This document shows positions 1 to 8,722 of a stretch of DNA of 64,000 nt, piece by piece. The stretch is from Ostrinia nubilalis. Lineage: Eukaryota > Arthropoda > Insecta > Lepidoptera > Crambidae. The stretch is taken from positions 1,674,001-1,738,000 of the forward strand of contig NC_087118.1 of NCBI RefSeq assembly GCF_963855985.1, read 5' to 3'. The first letter of the stretch is position 1. The number at the start of each line of letters is the position of its first letter. The notes below the pieces were generated by a model. That model did no database searches. It was not told where the DNA came from and was given only the letters and a program-made list of their open reading frames with translations. Both the position numbers and the translations under genes were made by a program.

Positions 1-287
1 CCGGATTTTAGGATGATCGTGTCCTCGCCCTCTCGTCGGACTTCCGATAGTCCCATTATACTCCATCGCAACCTACTCAGTTCGTCTTCCAACTCTGTGA
101 TCCTTTCGTCAGTCCTCAATGTGCGTATATTATGCGTTACCAGGGCCAGTCGTCGTTGGTGTGGGTAGCCAGTCCGCCTCCGGAGATTCTTAGCACCCCC
201 CGCCCCGCTGCTACCCTGACCGCTACCGTAGCCAGGAACTGCGGGGCTACCGGAGACTGGGGGCCTGGTCGCTGTTGTGTTCCTCAT
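1..287 (-). pseudogene. LINE endonuclease N-terminus, partial at left edge
   Basis: An open frame on the minus strand begins with ATG at 287 and stays open to base 1, about 95 codons. Its last part reads like the start of an apurinic-type endonuclease of a non-LTR retrotransposon: ...LVTHNIRTLRTDERI..., then ...MGLSEVRREGEDTI.... The same block (NVRTL...LGLSEVRRNG) opens the RTE-like endonuclease at 1336. The first 60 residues are rich in Gly, Ser, Pro and Arg and are low complexity, as in a leader. The remainder lies outside the window, so intactness cannot be judged. The family call is firm; the start codon is a guess. Confidence 0.75.
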
Positions 288-475
288 TGGGGGGATCATT
301 GCCGATACTCGCCACGCTTGGCAGGCGGGTTGGCGAGCGCAGTTTTTTATAAATTTCGCACGCAAACGCTGCTGCCCATCTCGTGCTACAGGATTTTGTC
401 GCCTCTTACGACACGCCTCCTGTTGGCGGTGGGGAATTGTATTCTTTACGGCCGTCCCCACACGGCACCATATTT
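288..475 (-). other. 5' leader of the edge LINE
   Basis: This GC-rich stretch lies upstream of the edge endonuclease frame. On the minus strand it contains GTGTCGTAAGAGGCGAC, a sequence I associate with leaders of lepidopteran LINEs of this group. It ends abruptly at the AT-rich repeat from 478, which probably marks the 5' end of the element. No regulatory motif can be assigned. Confidence 0.5.
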
Positions 476-477
476 TT

Positions 478-652
478 TTTAGTTTTAATATTATCTTATT
501 TTGGAACTTACAGAGAGGGGACACATTTTAATACTTTGGAAGTGACTCTCGCGCAAACCGTTCAGTTTAGAACAATCATAGTTATGGTAATTTCGTGAGA
601 GTCAACATAGTTAATATTTTTTATTTTATAATATAACTAAAATAGTAGGCCA
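478..652 (-). repeat. Dispersed repeat R1, copy A (keeps an empty Helitron site)
   Basis: The reverse complement of this stretch matches 14641-14670 joined to 17125-17290. It has inverted ends of the GACTCTC...GAGAGTC type around 540-606. In this copy positions 623 and 624 are contiguous, whereas in the other copy a Helitron sits exactly there. No coding potential. Confidence 0.75.
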
Positions 653-769
653 GTACCTTGTAAAATTTATTTTATTAAAGTTATTTATTTACAACATTTT
701 ATAGTCATCGTTTTAGAGCGTTTTGAATTTTTGCGTTGATTTAGAATTTTTCACAGTTTAGAGGCAATT
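653..769. repeat. AT-rich flank, partly paralogous to 7087-7147
   Basis: No gene. Bases about 715-770 match the reverse complement of 7087-7147 (shared TTTTTGCGTTGATTTAGAA). This is the target into which the RTE element at 782 inserted; the same repeat resumes at 4095. Confidence 0.6.
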
Positions 770-781
770 AGATTTAAGAAG

Positions 782-1336
782 CTGGCAAAACTCTATAAAC
801 CGTTCTCCGTTCTCATTACGTGCTCCAAGTCCCTGTGTACCCATATGACGCTCGCAGTTTGTGTTATAGTTTCCAACTTTAGCATTTAGGTCCCCCATGA
901 CAATCACTATGTCTTGTTTCTTTATAACCTTTAAGGTGGCGTTGAGTGAGTTGTAGAAATCGTCCTTGGTGTCCTCCGCAGATGTGTTGGTAGGACCGTA
1001 GCACTGCACTATGGAGATCTTCCGGGCTCTTGAGTTGAAGCGGGCCCAAATGATTCGATCTGAGATCGGTTTCCAATCTATCAGACTCTTCCTTGCGGCA
1101 TCAGAAAGGAGAAAACCAACGCCATATTGGCGGGTGTCATCCTCACTTTCCTTACCAGAATATAGGAAAGTCAAGCCGTTAGATGTTCTCAGTTCACCGA
1201 AACCATTTCTACGCACTTCGCTAAGACCTAAAACTTGCAGGTTGTATCTTAGCATTTCTGCTTCTGCTTGGGCTAGTCGGCTGTCATCGCTGAGCGTTCT
1301 TACATTCCAAAAAGCTATTCGTGTCCGTTTCTTCAT
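782..1336 (-). pseudogene. RTE endonuclease, N-terminal part (inverted)
   Basis: This encodes the N-terminal part of an exonuclease-endonuclease-phosphatase fold endonuclease that nicks the target for reverse transcription. Visible motifs are RIAFWNVRTL near residue 6, LGLSEVRRNG near 37, YGPTN near 113 and MGDLNAKVG near 147 (the GD-N active-site motif). The frame leaves the element at the inversion point after ...EFCQ and picks up a few flanking residues before a stop. The rest of the domain continues on the other strand from 1649, so no complete enzyme can be made from this locus. Start at 1336 is the natural Met directly before the conserved block. Confidence 0.9.
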
Positions 1337-1648
1337 GCCAAAGGTCGTTGTTGAGAGATCGGTCCGGTTTCTTGGTGTGTACGTTTCGTTAATCGAGTAT
1401 TTTCGGGCAAGTGGGTGATTAACCCGCTGTAGTCCGGTGGTGGGGCTGCCACCTAGCTGCTTCTTCTGGACTAGCTCGGTTTTTTTCGGGTATCCTCCCT
1501 AGTGATGAGATTCTGTTTTCAGGCGCAGAATACTCGCCTTTCGCCCTGCATCCTCAGCTCAGCTGCAAGTCTAGGTAGTGGGCACGCAGAGCGTGGCTGC
1601 AGCAGGTCCCAGGGTGGACGACGAGGACGTGGATGACGCCGACTGGCC
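1337..1648 (-). other. RTE 5' leader (inverted segment)
   Basis: GC-rich sequence upstream of the inverted endonuclease start, abutting the forward half at 1649. It is the 5' untranslated part of the element, which suggests that the inverted segment reaches close to the element's true 5' end. No gene seen. Confidence 0.6.
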
Positions 1649-4048
1649 GAGTTTTGCCAGCACCACGACCTGACCATCGGTGGTACGTTATTTATTCATA
1701 AAGATATCCACAAGCACACATGGATTTCACCCGATGGCATCACCAAAAACCAAATCGACCACCTTGCGATCAGTTCCAAATGGCGATCGTCGTTGCTCGA
1801 TGTCCGAAACCGAGGAGGTGCTGATATCGACAGCGACCATTACATGGTTGCTGCTGAGCTGCGCCTCAAGGTAGCGGTAGCACGACCGGCTGGGGGACCT
1901 GACAGGATTGGGAGAAGGTTCGACGTGACTAAATTTAGAGACCCTGACACCTGCACCAAGTTCAGGCTCGAACTGCGAAACCGTTTCTCCGCCCTTGATG
2001 ACGAGAAATGCTCAATAGACGAAAAGTGGAACCATATCAAAGTGGCCTACACAGAGACCAGCTTTTCCGTTTTGGGTCACAACACGCACACGCGCGAGGA
2101 CTGGATGTCACAATCCACATGGCAGCTGATCAGCGACCGTAGAGAGCTCCACCTAAAATTGCTACAAACCACCGACGTGCAACTTATAGCCACCCTCAGA
2201 CAGCAGTACCGTCAGATGCGCAGGAAAATCTACCGCAGCACGCGGAAAGACAAAAGGCTGTGGGCTGACGGGGTTGCTGACAAGGCCCAACTCGCTGCTA
2301 ACACTGGCAATCTGAGAGAGCTGTACAAAGCGACGAAAACCTTGGCAGGAAGTAGCAGACCAAAGAAGAAGCCTCTTAAGTCAAGTGATGGAGAGCTTAT
2401 TGTGTCGTCTGAAGGGCAACTGCAACGATGGCGTGAACACTTTCAGGAGGTCTTCCGCCCTACCTTGACTACAGCCACCACCACGCCTGAGCCACCGCAG
2501 CACACCTCTACTCCACCTAGGCTGCTCGACATCAATGTGGAACCACCGTCACACGACGATGTGACCAAAGCTATCCTATCCCTCAAGATTGGCAAGGCCC
2601 CAGGACTCGACCTTATCACCGCAGAAATGCTGAGAGTCGACGTAAACTCCGCCGCCGACGTTCTGACACCTCTCATCGAAAACATCTGGATGGAAGAGGA
2701 ACTCCCAGACGACTGGAATAAGGGGCTTTTAATTACTGTGCCAAAGAAAGGGGATCTAAGCCAGTGTAGCAATTGGAGAGGTATCACTTTGCTCTCGATA
2801 CCGTCAAAGGTTTTCTGCAAGATTATCTTGGATAGGTTATCGGGGGCCGTTGAACCTCTTTTGCGTAGGGAACAGGCTGGCTTCCGCCCGAACCGCTCGT
2901 GTGCCGACTAGATCAATACTTTGCGTATCATTTTGGAGCAGGCATCAGAATGGCAAAGGGAAGTCTACCTAACCTTTGTAGACTTTGAAAAAGCCTTTGA
3001 TACGCTGAAGTGGGCAAGTATATGGTCGCGACTCGCTGACATTGGTGTCCCGCCGAAAATCATCGATCTACTGAAGGCCATCTACAGGAAATATTCTTGT
3101 ACGGTGACTCACGACGGCCTCATCTCCGAAGACATCGAGGTGCATGCGGGCGTCCGGCAAGGCTGCCTGCTTTCGCCCCTTCTCTTTCTGGTTGTCTTGG
3201 ATGGAGTCATGAATCGCGCATATCAAGACCAACGGCGTGGAATAGAGTGGGGTATAATCGGAGTCTTAGAAGACTTAGATTATGCCGATGACCTTTGTTT
3301 GCTGAGCCACACGCATCACGATATGCAATCCAAACTTGATGACCTACATCGAGAAGCGGGTATCACAGGGCTCAAAATTAACTGCCGGAAGACCCAAGAG
3401 ATGCGATCTGGTGTGAGAAATTGCACGCCATTACGGATTGGTGCAGAGGATGTGGCACGAGTCCACAATTTCACCTACCTCGGGAGCGTCGTGTCAGAAA
3501 CTGGAGGTACCGAAGATGACATCACTTCGCGCATTGCCAAGGCCAGAGCTACCTTCGCACAACTTCGCCCCATATGGCAGTCACGGAAATTGACCCGAAG
3601 GGTCAAGATTAAAATATTCGGGTCCAACGTTAAATCCGTTCTGCTCTATGGGTGTGAAACGTGGAAGGTCACCAAGGTTATCTCGCACCAGCTGCAGGTC
3701 TTCATCAACCGCTGCCTTCGCCGAATTCTCGGCATATACTGGCCCGAGAAAATCTCCAACGTCGAGCTATTGGAACGCTGCCACGAAATTCCGATCGACC
3801 AGCAGATCAAGCGCCGCAAGTGGAACTGGATTGGCCACACTCTCCGAAGGGACCCCGATCACATCCCTAAGCAGGCTCTGGATTGGAATCCCCAAGGAAA
3901 ACGCAAACGTGGTCGACCCAGGCAAACTTGGCGGCGCACTGTAGCGGACGAGGCGAAGAAGATCGGCAAGACCTGGAGCGAGATCAAGCGAGAAGCTCAA
4001 GACCGAACGAGATGGAGGACTGTTGTGGACGCCCTCTGCCCCATCTAG
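1649..4048 (+). pseudogene. RTE endonuclease C-terminus and reverse transcriptase
   Basis: A single frame runs from the end of the endonuclease (GGTLFIHKD, then DSDHYMV with the catalytic SDH-type motif near 1830) through a linker into a reverse transcriptase. Fingers and palm are seen as GKAPGLD, WRGITLLS, FRPNRSC, FVDFEKAFDT, VRQGCLLSP and the catalytic DYADDLCLL near 3280, followed by a C-terminus with RGRPRQTW and ending ALCPI. The only break is one TAG at 2909-2911, between NRSCAD and INTLRI, where relatives usually have Gln; a C-to-T change would explain it. The frame is otherwise open for 800 codons, so the copy is fairly young. Confidence 0.9.
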
Positions 4049-4094
4049 GGGACATAGGACCATAAGTCAAGTAGGTAAGTCAAGATTTAAGAAG

Positions 4095-4263
4095 TGTTTT
4101 ATATGAATTTCAACTTTAATAGCTCTACGCGTTCATGTGAAATAAGGTAGGTAGTAAGTTTATAATTATTAAAAAAAAATATTTTATGTCATGTAAGCAA
4201 AAATAATATTTTGTGTCACTTCAAATTTATCATTTTCGCAATTTTTCCTTTATCTGTACTATA
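4095..4263. repeat. AT-rich dispersed repeat, resumes after RTE
   Basis: No gene. The stretch matches the reverse complement of about 6908-7085 (shared CTCTACGCGTT, GGTAGGTAGTAAGTTTATAA and TTTTTCCTTTATCTGTACTA). Both copies end at the TA where a foldback element begins. Confidence 0.65.
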
Positions 4264-4965
4264 CAGTGTGTCCGGGCATGTAGTGATCAAACTTTAAGGG
4301 CGTAATCTATGGACAATTTTATAGATGAAAATTCTTCAAATTTGGGGCCTGACCCATTAAAATTACATCGATTTAAATTTTTAATTTTTAGTTTACACCT
4401 CTTCTTTAAAAAACAAGTGAAAGCGTGGGTAGCTTAACATTAATAGGCAAATATTTTATATCATGCGATAGCCAATAAAATTATCTATTAGTAGAAGAAG
4501 AAAGCAGACTGTGTTTCGCCGAGTGAGTGAGGATACCGGAGGCCCAATTGGGGGGGAATGGGATTTAAAAGGTTGGCAGCGCACTTGTGACTTCACTGAT
4601 GTTGCGGGTGTACATGGGCGACGGCAATTGCTTACCATCAGGTGATCCGTCTGCTCGTTTGCCTCCTATCACATAAAAAAAAAAAAAAAAAAAAAAGACA
4701 CAAGTTTCATACATTTTATGGGAGTAAGAATGGATTTAATTAGAAAAATACATTACTTTTTTCACTTCTTTTTCAGTTATTTTCCAACACAAGAAAAACC
4801 AGGTCGTTAAGGTATGTTTTATTTGCATTGTATTATTAGTATTTGAGCTATTCTACAAAACGAATGTAAATTTATTAGTATACGTCTATTAGTTTCGACG
4901 TAATTGTTGAACAAAGATACCCCTTCCCAGCGGTTTAATTGATCACTACATGCCCGGACACACTG
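4264..4965. mobile_element. Foldback DNA element family F1, one-armed copy
   Basis: Terminal inverted repeats start CAGTGTGTCCGGGCATGTAG and flank with TA on both sides (4262-4263, 4966-4967), as for Tc1/mariner-type targets. Most of the element equals one arm of the longer copy at 12219-13266; only about 30 bp of the opposite end remains. It has no coding capacity and must be moved by a transposase from elsewhere. A SINE/LINE tail is inserted inside. Confidence 0.85.
4510..4695 (+). mobile_element. Lepidopteran SINE or LINE 3' tail with poly(A)
   Basis: Absent from the sister element at 12467, present here between short AGAC repeats. It ends TTACCATCAGGTGATCCGTC, TGCTCGTTTGCCTCC and about 22 A, a 3' end shared by lepidopteran LINEs and their SINEs. 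The body is too short to tell which. Confidence 0.75.
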
Positions 4966-5229
4966 TATAACGTTGCTTCGTGCCGAATTTCAAGATTCTG
5001 AGTTCACGGGAAGTACCTTGTAGGTTTTGATTCCCTAGCGTGTGACGGAAATTCGTCTAAGGTGTCGGTATAAACTGCTGTATCTTTTGATCGCGTTAAC
5101 TTAGAAATTTGATTTTTTCACTGCTTAATAGACCTAGGTATTTGGTATAAATTTCAATTTGATACCTTTATTCGTTCGTGAGAAATAAGGTAGTAAGTTT
5201 CATTTTATTAAAATATTTTTATTATATTA
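4966..5229. repeat. Diverged dispersed repeats between foldback elements
   Basis: No gene. 4975-5045 resembles the reverse complement of 7190-7265, and 5150-5215 resembles 4100-4180 (TAAATTTCAATTTGATACC, GAGAAATAAGGTAGTAAGTT). These are decayed copies of one repeat family. Confidence 0.5.
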
Positions 5230-5854
5230 TACAGGGTGTTTCTTGTAAGGTGTCAAGCCGAAGGCAGGTGATAGGTGAGGACTAGACCTATCGATTTCAC
5301 CCCCATGTATGTTCTACGATTTTTCATAGTTTAGAAGTTATCGTTAATTTTGTGATTTTTTCAAATTGTATGACCCAGTAGGCTTTAAATTTTTTTATCT
5401 TTTTTTTGGGTCGACTTTTCTCAGATTTCTTTTTTTTGACAGATTCCCTATTAATTGCAGATTTTTGAAAAAAATAATCAACTTCCTATCTTTGATGCAA
5501 GATACAAAATTTTTGCTAGAAACATAAAAAAATATGCTTTTAGCGGAACATCCTAAAATTTTCAACTTAAAGGTTTGAAAAAAAAAAAAATTCCGTAGGT
5601 CCAAAATAATTTTAAAAACTGCGCAGTTTTCTGAACTTTGTACACTGTAAACATGTACTTAATAGGCCATTATTTTCTGTAATCGCTCCACTAAAGTGGT
5701 AAGTCGGAGATTCCGTTACATGTTTTTGACTTTCTTAGGACTAACTAATGTTTGCAATTCTCTAAGTTTACGTTACGTAGAACACATTTAAAGACAATAA
5801 CTGAACAGAACATTTTTTTATCCACAACGAGGAATCTCTTGCCATTCATCTGAC

Positions 5855-5965
5855 CTGATGGAAACTGATGGATGATCAGCGAGCTTCACTCGGAATCCTA
5901 AACCACAGAGGAATTGGCTGTCCTAAATAGGTGGCCTTACCACTAGACCACAGTGGTGGTTGTTA
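5855..5965 (-). repeat. tRNA-derived SINE fragment
   Basis: On the minus strand this reads CTGTGGTCTAGTGGTAAGGC, which fits a tRNA A-box, followed about 40 bases later by GGTTTAGGATTCCGAG, a decayed B-box. It interrupts one arm of the foldback element just after the point where the arms stop matching. The SINE end cannot be placed exactly. Confidence 0.45.
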
Positions 5966-6022
5966 CTTTACGATTAAATTCGATATACCTACATATTATT
6001 AGAGTGTGAGAGAAAGGGAAAG

Positions 6023-6025
<3 letters not shown>

Positions 6026-6099
<74 letters not shown>
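6026..6099. repeat. (GT)n(GA)n microsatellite
   Basis: About 18 GT units followed by about 17 GA units. Any reading frame across it is a repeat artefact. Confidence 0.95.
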
Positions 6100-6102
<3 letters not shown>

Positions 6103-6117
6103 GTGTAATGATTTAAT

Positions 6118-6345
6118 TTAAAGTAAATGTTCAAAATGTCCGCCGTTGACCTGAATGCACATTCGACAACGACGCAAAAAAATTATTTGTAAAACCTTCT
6201 TCTTCATTTTAATTTGGTTTTGTGCTTCAGTCAGCTTTGTCCGCAGTTCATCAATATTTTCATATTTCCTATTGTATACCAGATGAAGGGCAAGAGCTTC
6301 CTCGTTGTGGATAAAAAATGTTCTTTTCAGATATTGTCTCTAAAT
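6118..6345 (-). pseudogene. Transposase C-terminus relic inside F2
   Basis: A minus-strand frame of about 75 codons ends ...CIQVNGGHFEHLL and stop. That ending, preceded by a helical Lys- and Glu-rich stretch (DELRTKLTEAQNQIK), resembles the C-termini of insect Tc1/mariner-group transposases with an N-terminal HTH domain. The catalytic core is absent. Part of the coding sequence (FFIHNEEALALHL) lies inside the paired arm and is therefore present in both arms. It identifies the coding parent of the foldback element. The family call rests on the last 20 residues only. Confidence 0.5.
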
Positions 6346-6907
6346 GTGTTCTACATAACGTAAACTTAAGGGATTGCAAACATTAGTTAGTCCTAAGAAA
6401 GTCAAAAACATGTAACGGAATCTCCAACTTGCCACTTGAGTGGAGCGATTACAGAAAATAATGGCCTATTAAGTACATGTTTTTTTGTGTTATTATGAAA
6501 GTTCAGAAAACTGCGCAGTTTTTAAAATTATTTTGGACCTATGGAAGTTCTTTGTTTTTTCAAACCTTTAAGTTGAAAATTTTAGAATGTTCCGCTAAAA
6601 GCATATTTTTTATGTTTCTAGCAAAAATTTTGTATCTTGCATCAAATATAGGAAGTTGATTATTTTTTTCAAAAATCTGCAATTAATAGGGAATCTGTCA
6701 AAAAAAAGAAATCTGAGAAAAGGCGACCCAAAAAAAAGATAAAAAAATTTAAAGCCTACTGGGTCATACAATTTGAAAAAATCACAAAATTAACGATAAC
6801 TTCTAAACTATGAAAAATCGTAGAACATACATGGGGGTGAAATCGATAGGTCTAGTCCTCACCTATCACCTGCCTTCGGCTTGACACCTTACAAGAAACA
6901 CCCTGTA

Positions 6908-7530
6908 TAGTACAGATAAAGGAAAAATTGCGAAAATGATAAATTTGAAGTTACATAAAATATTAAAATATTATTTTTGCTTAAATGACATAAAATATTT
7001 TTTAATAATTATAAACTTACTACCTACCCTTTTTCACATAAACGCGTAGAGATATTAAAGTTGAAATTCATATCAAACACGAATGAATTCTTAAATCTAA
7101 TTGCCTCTAAACTGTGAAAAATTCTAAATCAACGCAAAAATTCAAAACGCTGAGGTAGGTACCTACCTATAATCATACCGCATATTTTGAAATTCGCCAC
7201 TACTCGCAACGGAATCAAAACTTAAAGACTACTTCCCGCTGACATTGAATCTTGAATTTTGGTATGAAACAATAGCTTAAGGTAACCTAACAGAAAAACC
7301 CGAAACCTTTTAAAATTTTTAGGCACAGTAACTAGTTAAACCAAAACAAAGACCAACACAATCGTCATTCAATCTAAATATTTTGGTGAATGTAATTCTG
7401 TATATAACCTAAATGCGTCCTAACTGCTGTGTTATACTTAGTACTTATAAATATATTCAAAGAAATTAATTGTAATTTCCTATTGTTGTCGATGATTATC
7501 AGACAGCTTGCTTCCTACTGGCGAAGCGGG
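6908..7530. repeat. Dispersed repeat flank, no gene
   Basis: 6908-7147 is the reverse-complement partner of 4095-4263 plus 715-781. 7148-7530 is AT-rich with no reading frame of note. Confidence 0.55.
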
Positions 7531-7536
7531 ACGGGG

Positions 7537-7767
7537 GGGGGGGGGGAGTAACAAACGAACGCGCAAGCACTAGCCGCCCGCGGGCGCGAAGGCAGGCGGT
7601 TGGTCAAGGGAAGGGGTATCGCGGCACAGCGAGCGGCAGCCGTGCGCCATACGCACGAACGCCTAGATGCTGTTCGCACGAAATTAGTAAAATTTGCGAC
7701 AATTTCTCGTTTATTTTGTTTACTTCTACTTTGTTTATCAATTGCAAAATTTTGCAAAGATACAATT
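7537..7767 (+). other. G-tract and GC-rich leader before OTU frame
   Basis: A run of G at about 7536-7551 is followed by about 130 bp of CpG-rich DNA, unlike the AT-rich surroundings, then an AT-rich stretch up to the OTU frame. It could be a promoter or leader for that gene. No TATA box or initiator is clear. Confidence 0.3.
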
Positions 7768-8305
7768 ATGGCTACAATTGCATTAATCGTCAATGAAAAT
7801 AATATTTTACATCATATTATAGTTCCTATGCCTCCAGATGGAAGTTGTTTATTTCATGCAATAGCGTTTTCTATTTACAATTCCACTAATTTGGATCAAA
7901 CACAATTACTACGAACTTCAATAGTAATTTGTATACAAGCAATGCCCGGGGAGATCCTTTCTCTTCACGACAAGAGTACAAAGCTACGATGCTACAATCC
8001 TCCAGTTATGGCGGTACTGCTGAGGTGAAGGCAGCAGGATTTTTGTATCCAGCGAGGTTTGAAGTATATGAACGTAATACGGGTATTCTGAGGGGTGTAT
8101 TTGGTAGAGAAGGATATCTAATAAAGCGATTACTTTTTTCAGGTAATTTATCATCGGGTCATTATGATTTTTGTTCACCAATTGGGTCCGAAGAATTACT
8201 GAGTAATACATACGATAATACGCAGGAAAGCTTCGTAAATAAAACACAAGATTCTAAGGTTGGTCGTCCGAAACGTATTAAAGGTGGTCGTCCAAAAAAG
8301 TATAA
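7768..8305 (+). pseudogene. OTU-domain cysteine protease-like, broken
   Basis: The frame from ATG 7768 (ATIALIVNENN...) reaches the OTU active-site box PPDGSCLFHAI at about 7833-7865, with the catalytic Asp and Cys. The C-terminal half, with YGGTAEVKAAG and the His-containing GHYDFCSPIG near 8157-8186, lies in a different frame, so there is a one-base-type frameshift near 7930. It ends in a basic GRPKRIKGGRPKK tail that resembles AT-hooks. At 8298 the DIRS-like element begins, and the same host sequence appears to resume at 14604. OTU domains cut ubiquitin chains; they also occur in Helitron-like elements and viruses, so host origin is not proven. Confidence 0.7.
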
Positions 8306-8540
8306 TTTATGGTTAAACAAACTTACCTTAAGTGAAGTTTGACCGTAATTATACGAGTCGCTGCATCCGAAGAGATTTTCATATTTACCAGGTAGTCCAC
8401 TTCTCATTGTACTAGGCATCGAACATTTTAGAGCATACAATACAAAAAAGTACTTGTTATGACTCGATATCCGGCGGTAGTGGGGCACGCTTACGTCACA
8501 CCCCTCCAACCGTCGAGTCGTCATTCATTTCAGAGTATGA
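8298..8540. repeat. Right terminal inverted repeat of DIRS-like element
   Basis: Bases 8376-8535 pair with 14430-14590 (shared CGATATCCGGCGGTAGTGGG and GTGACGTAAGCGTGCC read on one strand or the other). The outermost 75 bases are unique to this side, as expected for the right end of a DIRS element. Confidence 0.8.
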
Positions 8541-8595
8541 TTTCGCTAAAGTTAAGTAAGGGTAATTTAAGTGTAAACTTAGGGGTAGGGCGGGA

Positions 8596-8722
8596 ATGAA
8601 AATCTCTTCGGATGCAGCGACTCGTATAATTACGGTCAAACTTCACTTAAGGTAAGTTTGTTTAACCATAAATTATACTTCGTCGCTGCATCCTCGAGAT
8701 TTTCATATTTACCAGGTAGATG
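8596..8722. repeat. Internal complementary region of DIRS-like element
   Basis: The first half is the reverse complement of the left-hand end (8300-8375) and the second half the reverse complement of the right-hand end (14560-14603). They join at AATTATACTT (8671-8680). In the DIRS model this region bridges the two ends so that a closed circle can be formed. Confidence 0.85.

Larger units (their letters stand above)
782..4082 (+). mobile_element. RTE-type LINE with inverted 5' part (twin priming)
   Basis: The element lies between two copies of AGATTTAAGAAG (770-781 and 4083-4094), a 12-bp target-site duplication. Bases 782-1648 carry the 5' leader and the N-terminal two thirds of the endonuclease on the minus strand. 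Bases 1649-4082 carry the rest of the endonuclease, the reverse transcriptase and the C-terminus on the plus strand. The two halves share a 13-bp overlap (781-793 is the reverse complement of 1649-1661). This is the arrangement expected from twin priming during target-primed reverse transcription. The 3' end is a short AAGT-rich tail rather than poly(A), as is usual for RTE elements. Clade assignment beyond RTE-like is uncertain. Confidence 0.9.
5232..6905. mobile_element. Foldback DNA element family F2 with transposase relic
   Basis: Ends are CAGGGTGTTTCTTGTAAGG and its complement, flanked by TA (5230-5231, 6906-6907). Inverted arms of about 600 bp pair from both ends inward to about 5851 and 6280. 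The loop holds a transposase C-terminus on the minus strand, a tRNA-like SINE fragment and a (TG)n(GA)n tract. The terminal dinucleotide target and the transposase relic suggest a Tc1/mariner-group element that became a foldback by inverted duplication of one end. Confidence 0.85.

Noticed and set aside
1011..1418. 135-codon plus-strand frame
   Set aside because: It is the antisense of the endonuclease coding on the minus strand; no protein features.
5943..6134. 63-codon frame rich in Ser-Leu and Thr-His
   Set aside because: Translation of the (GT)n(GA)n tract.
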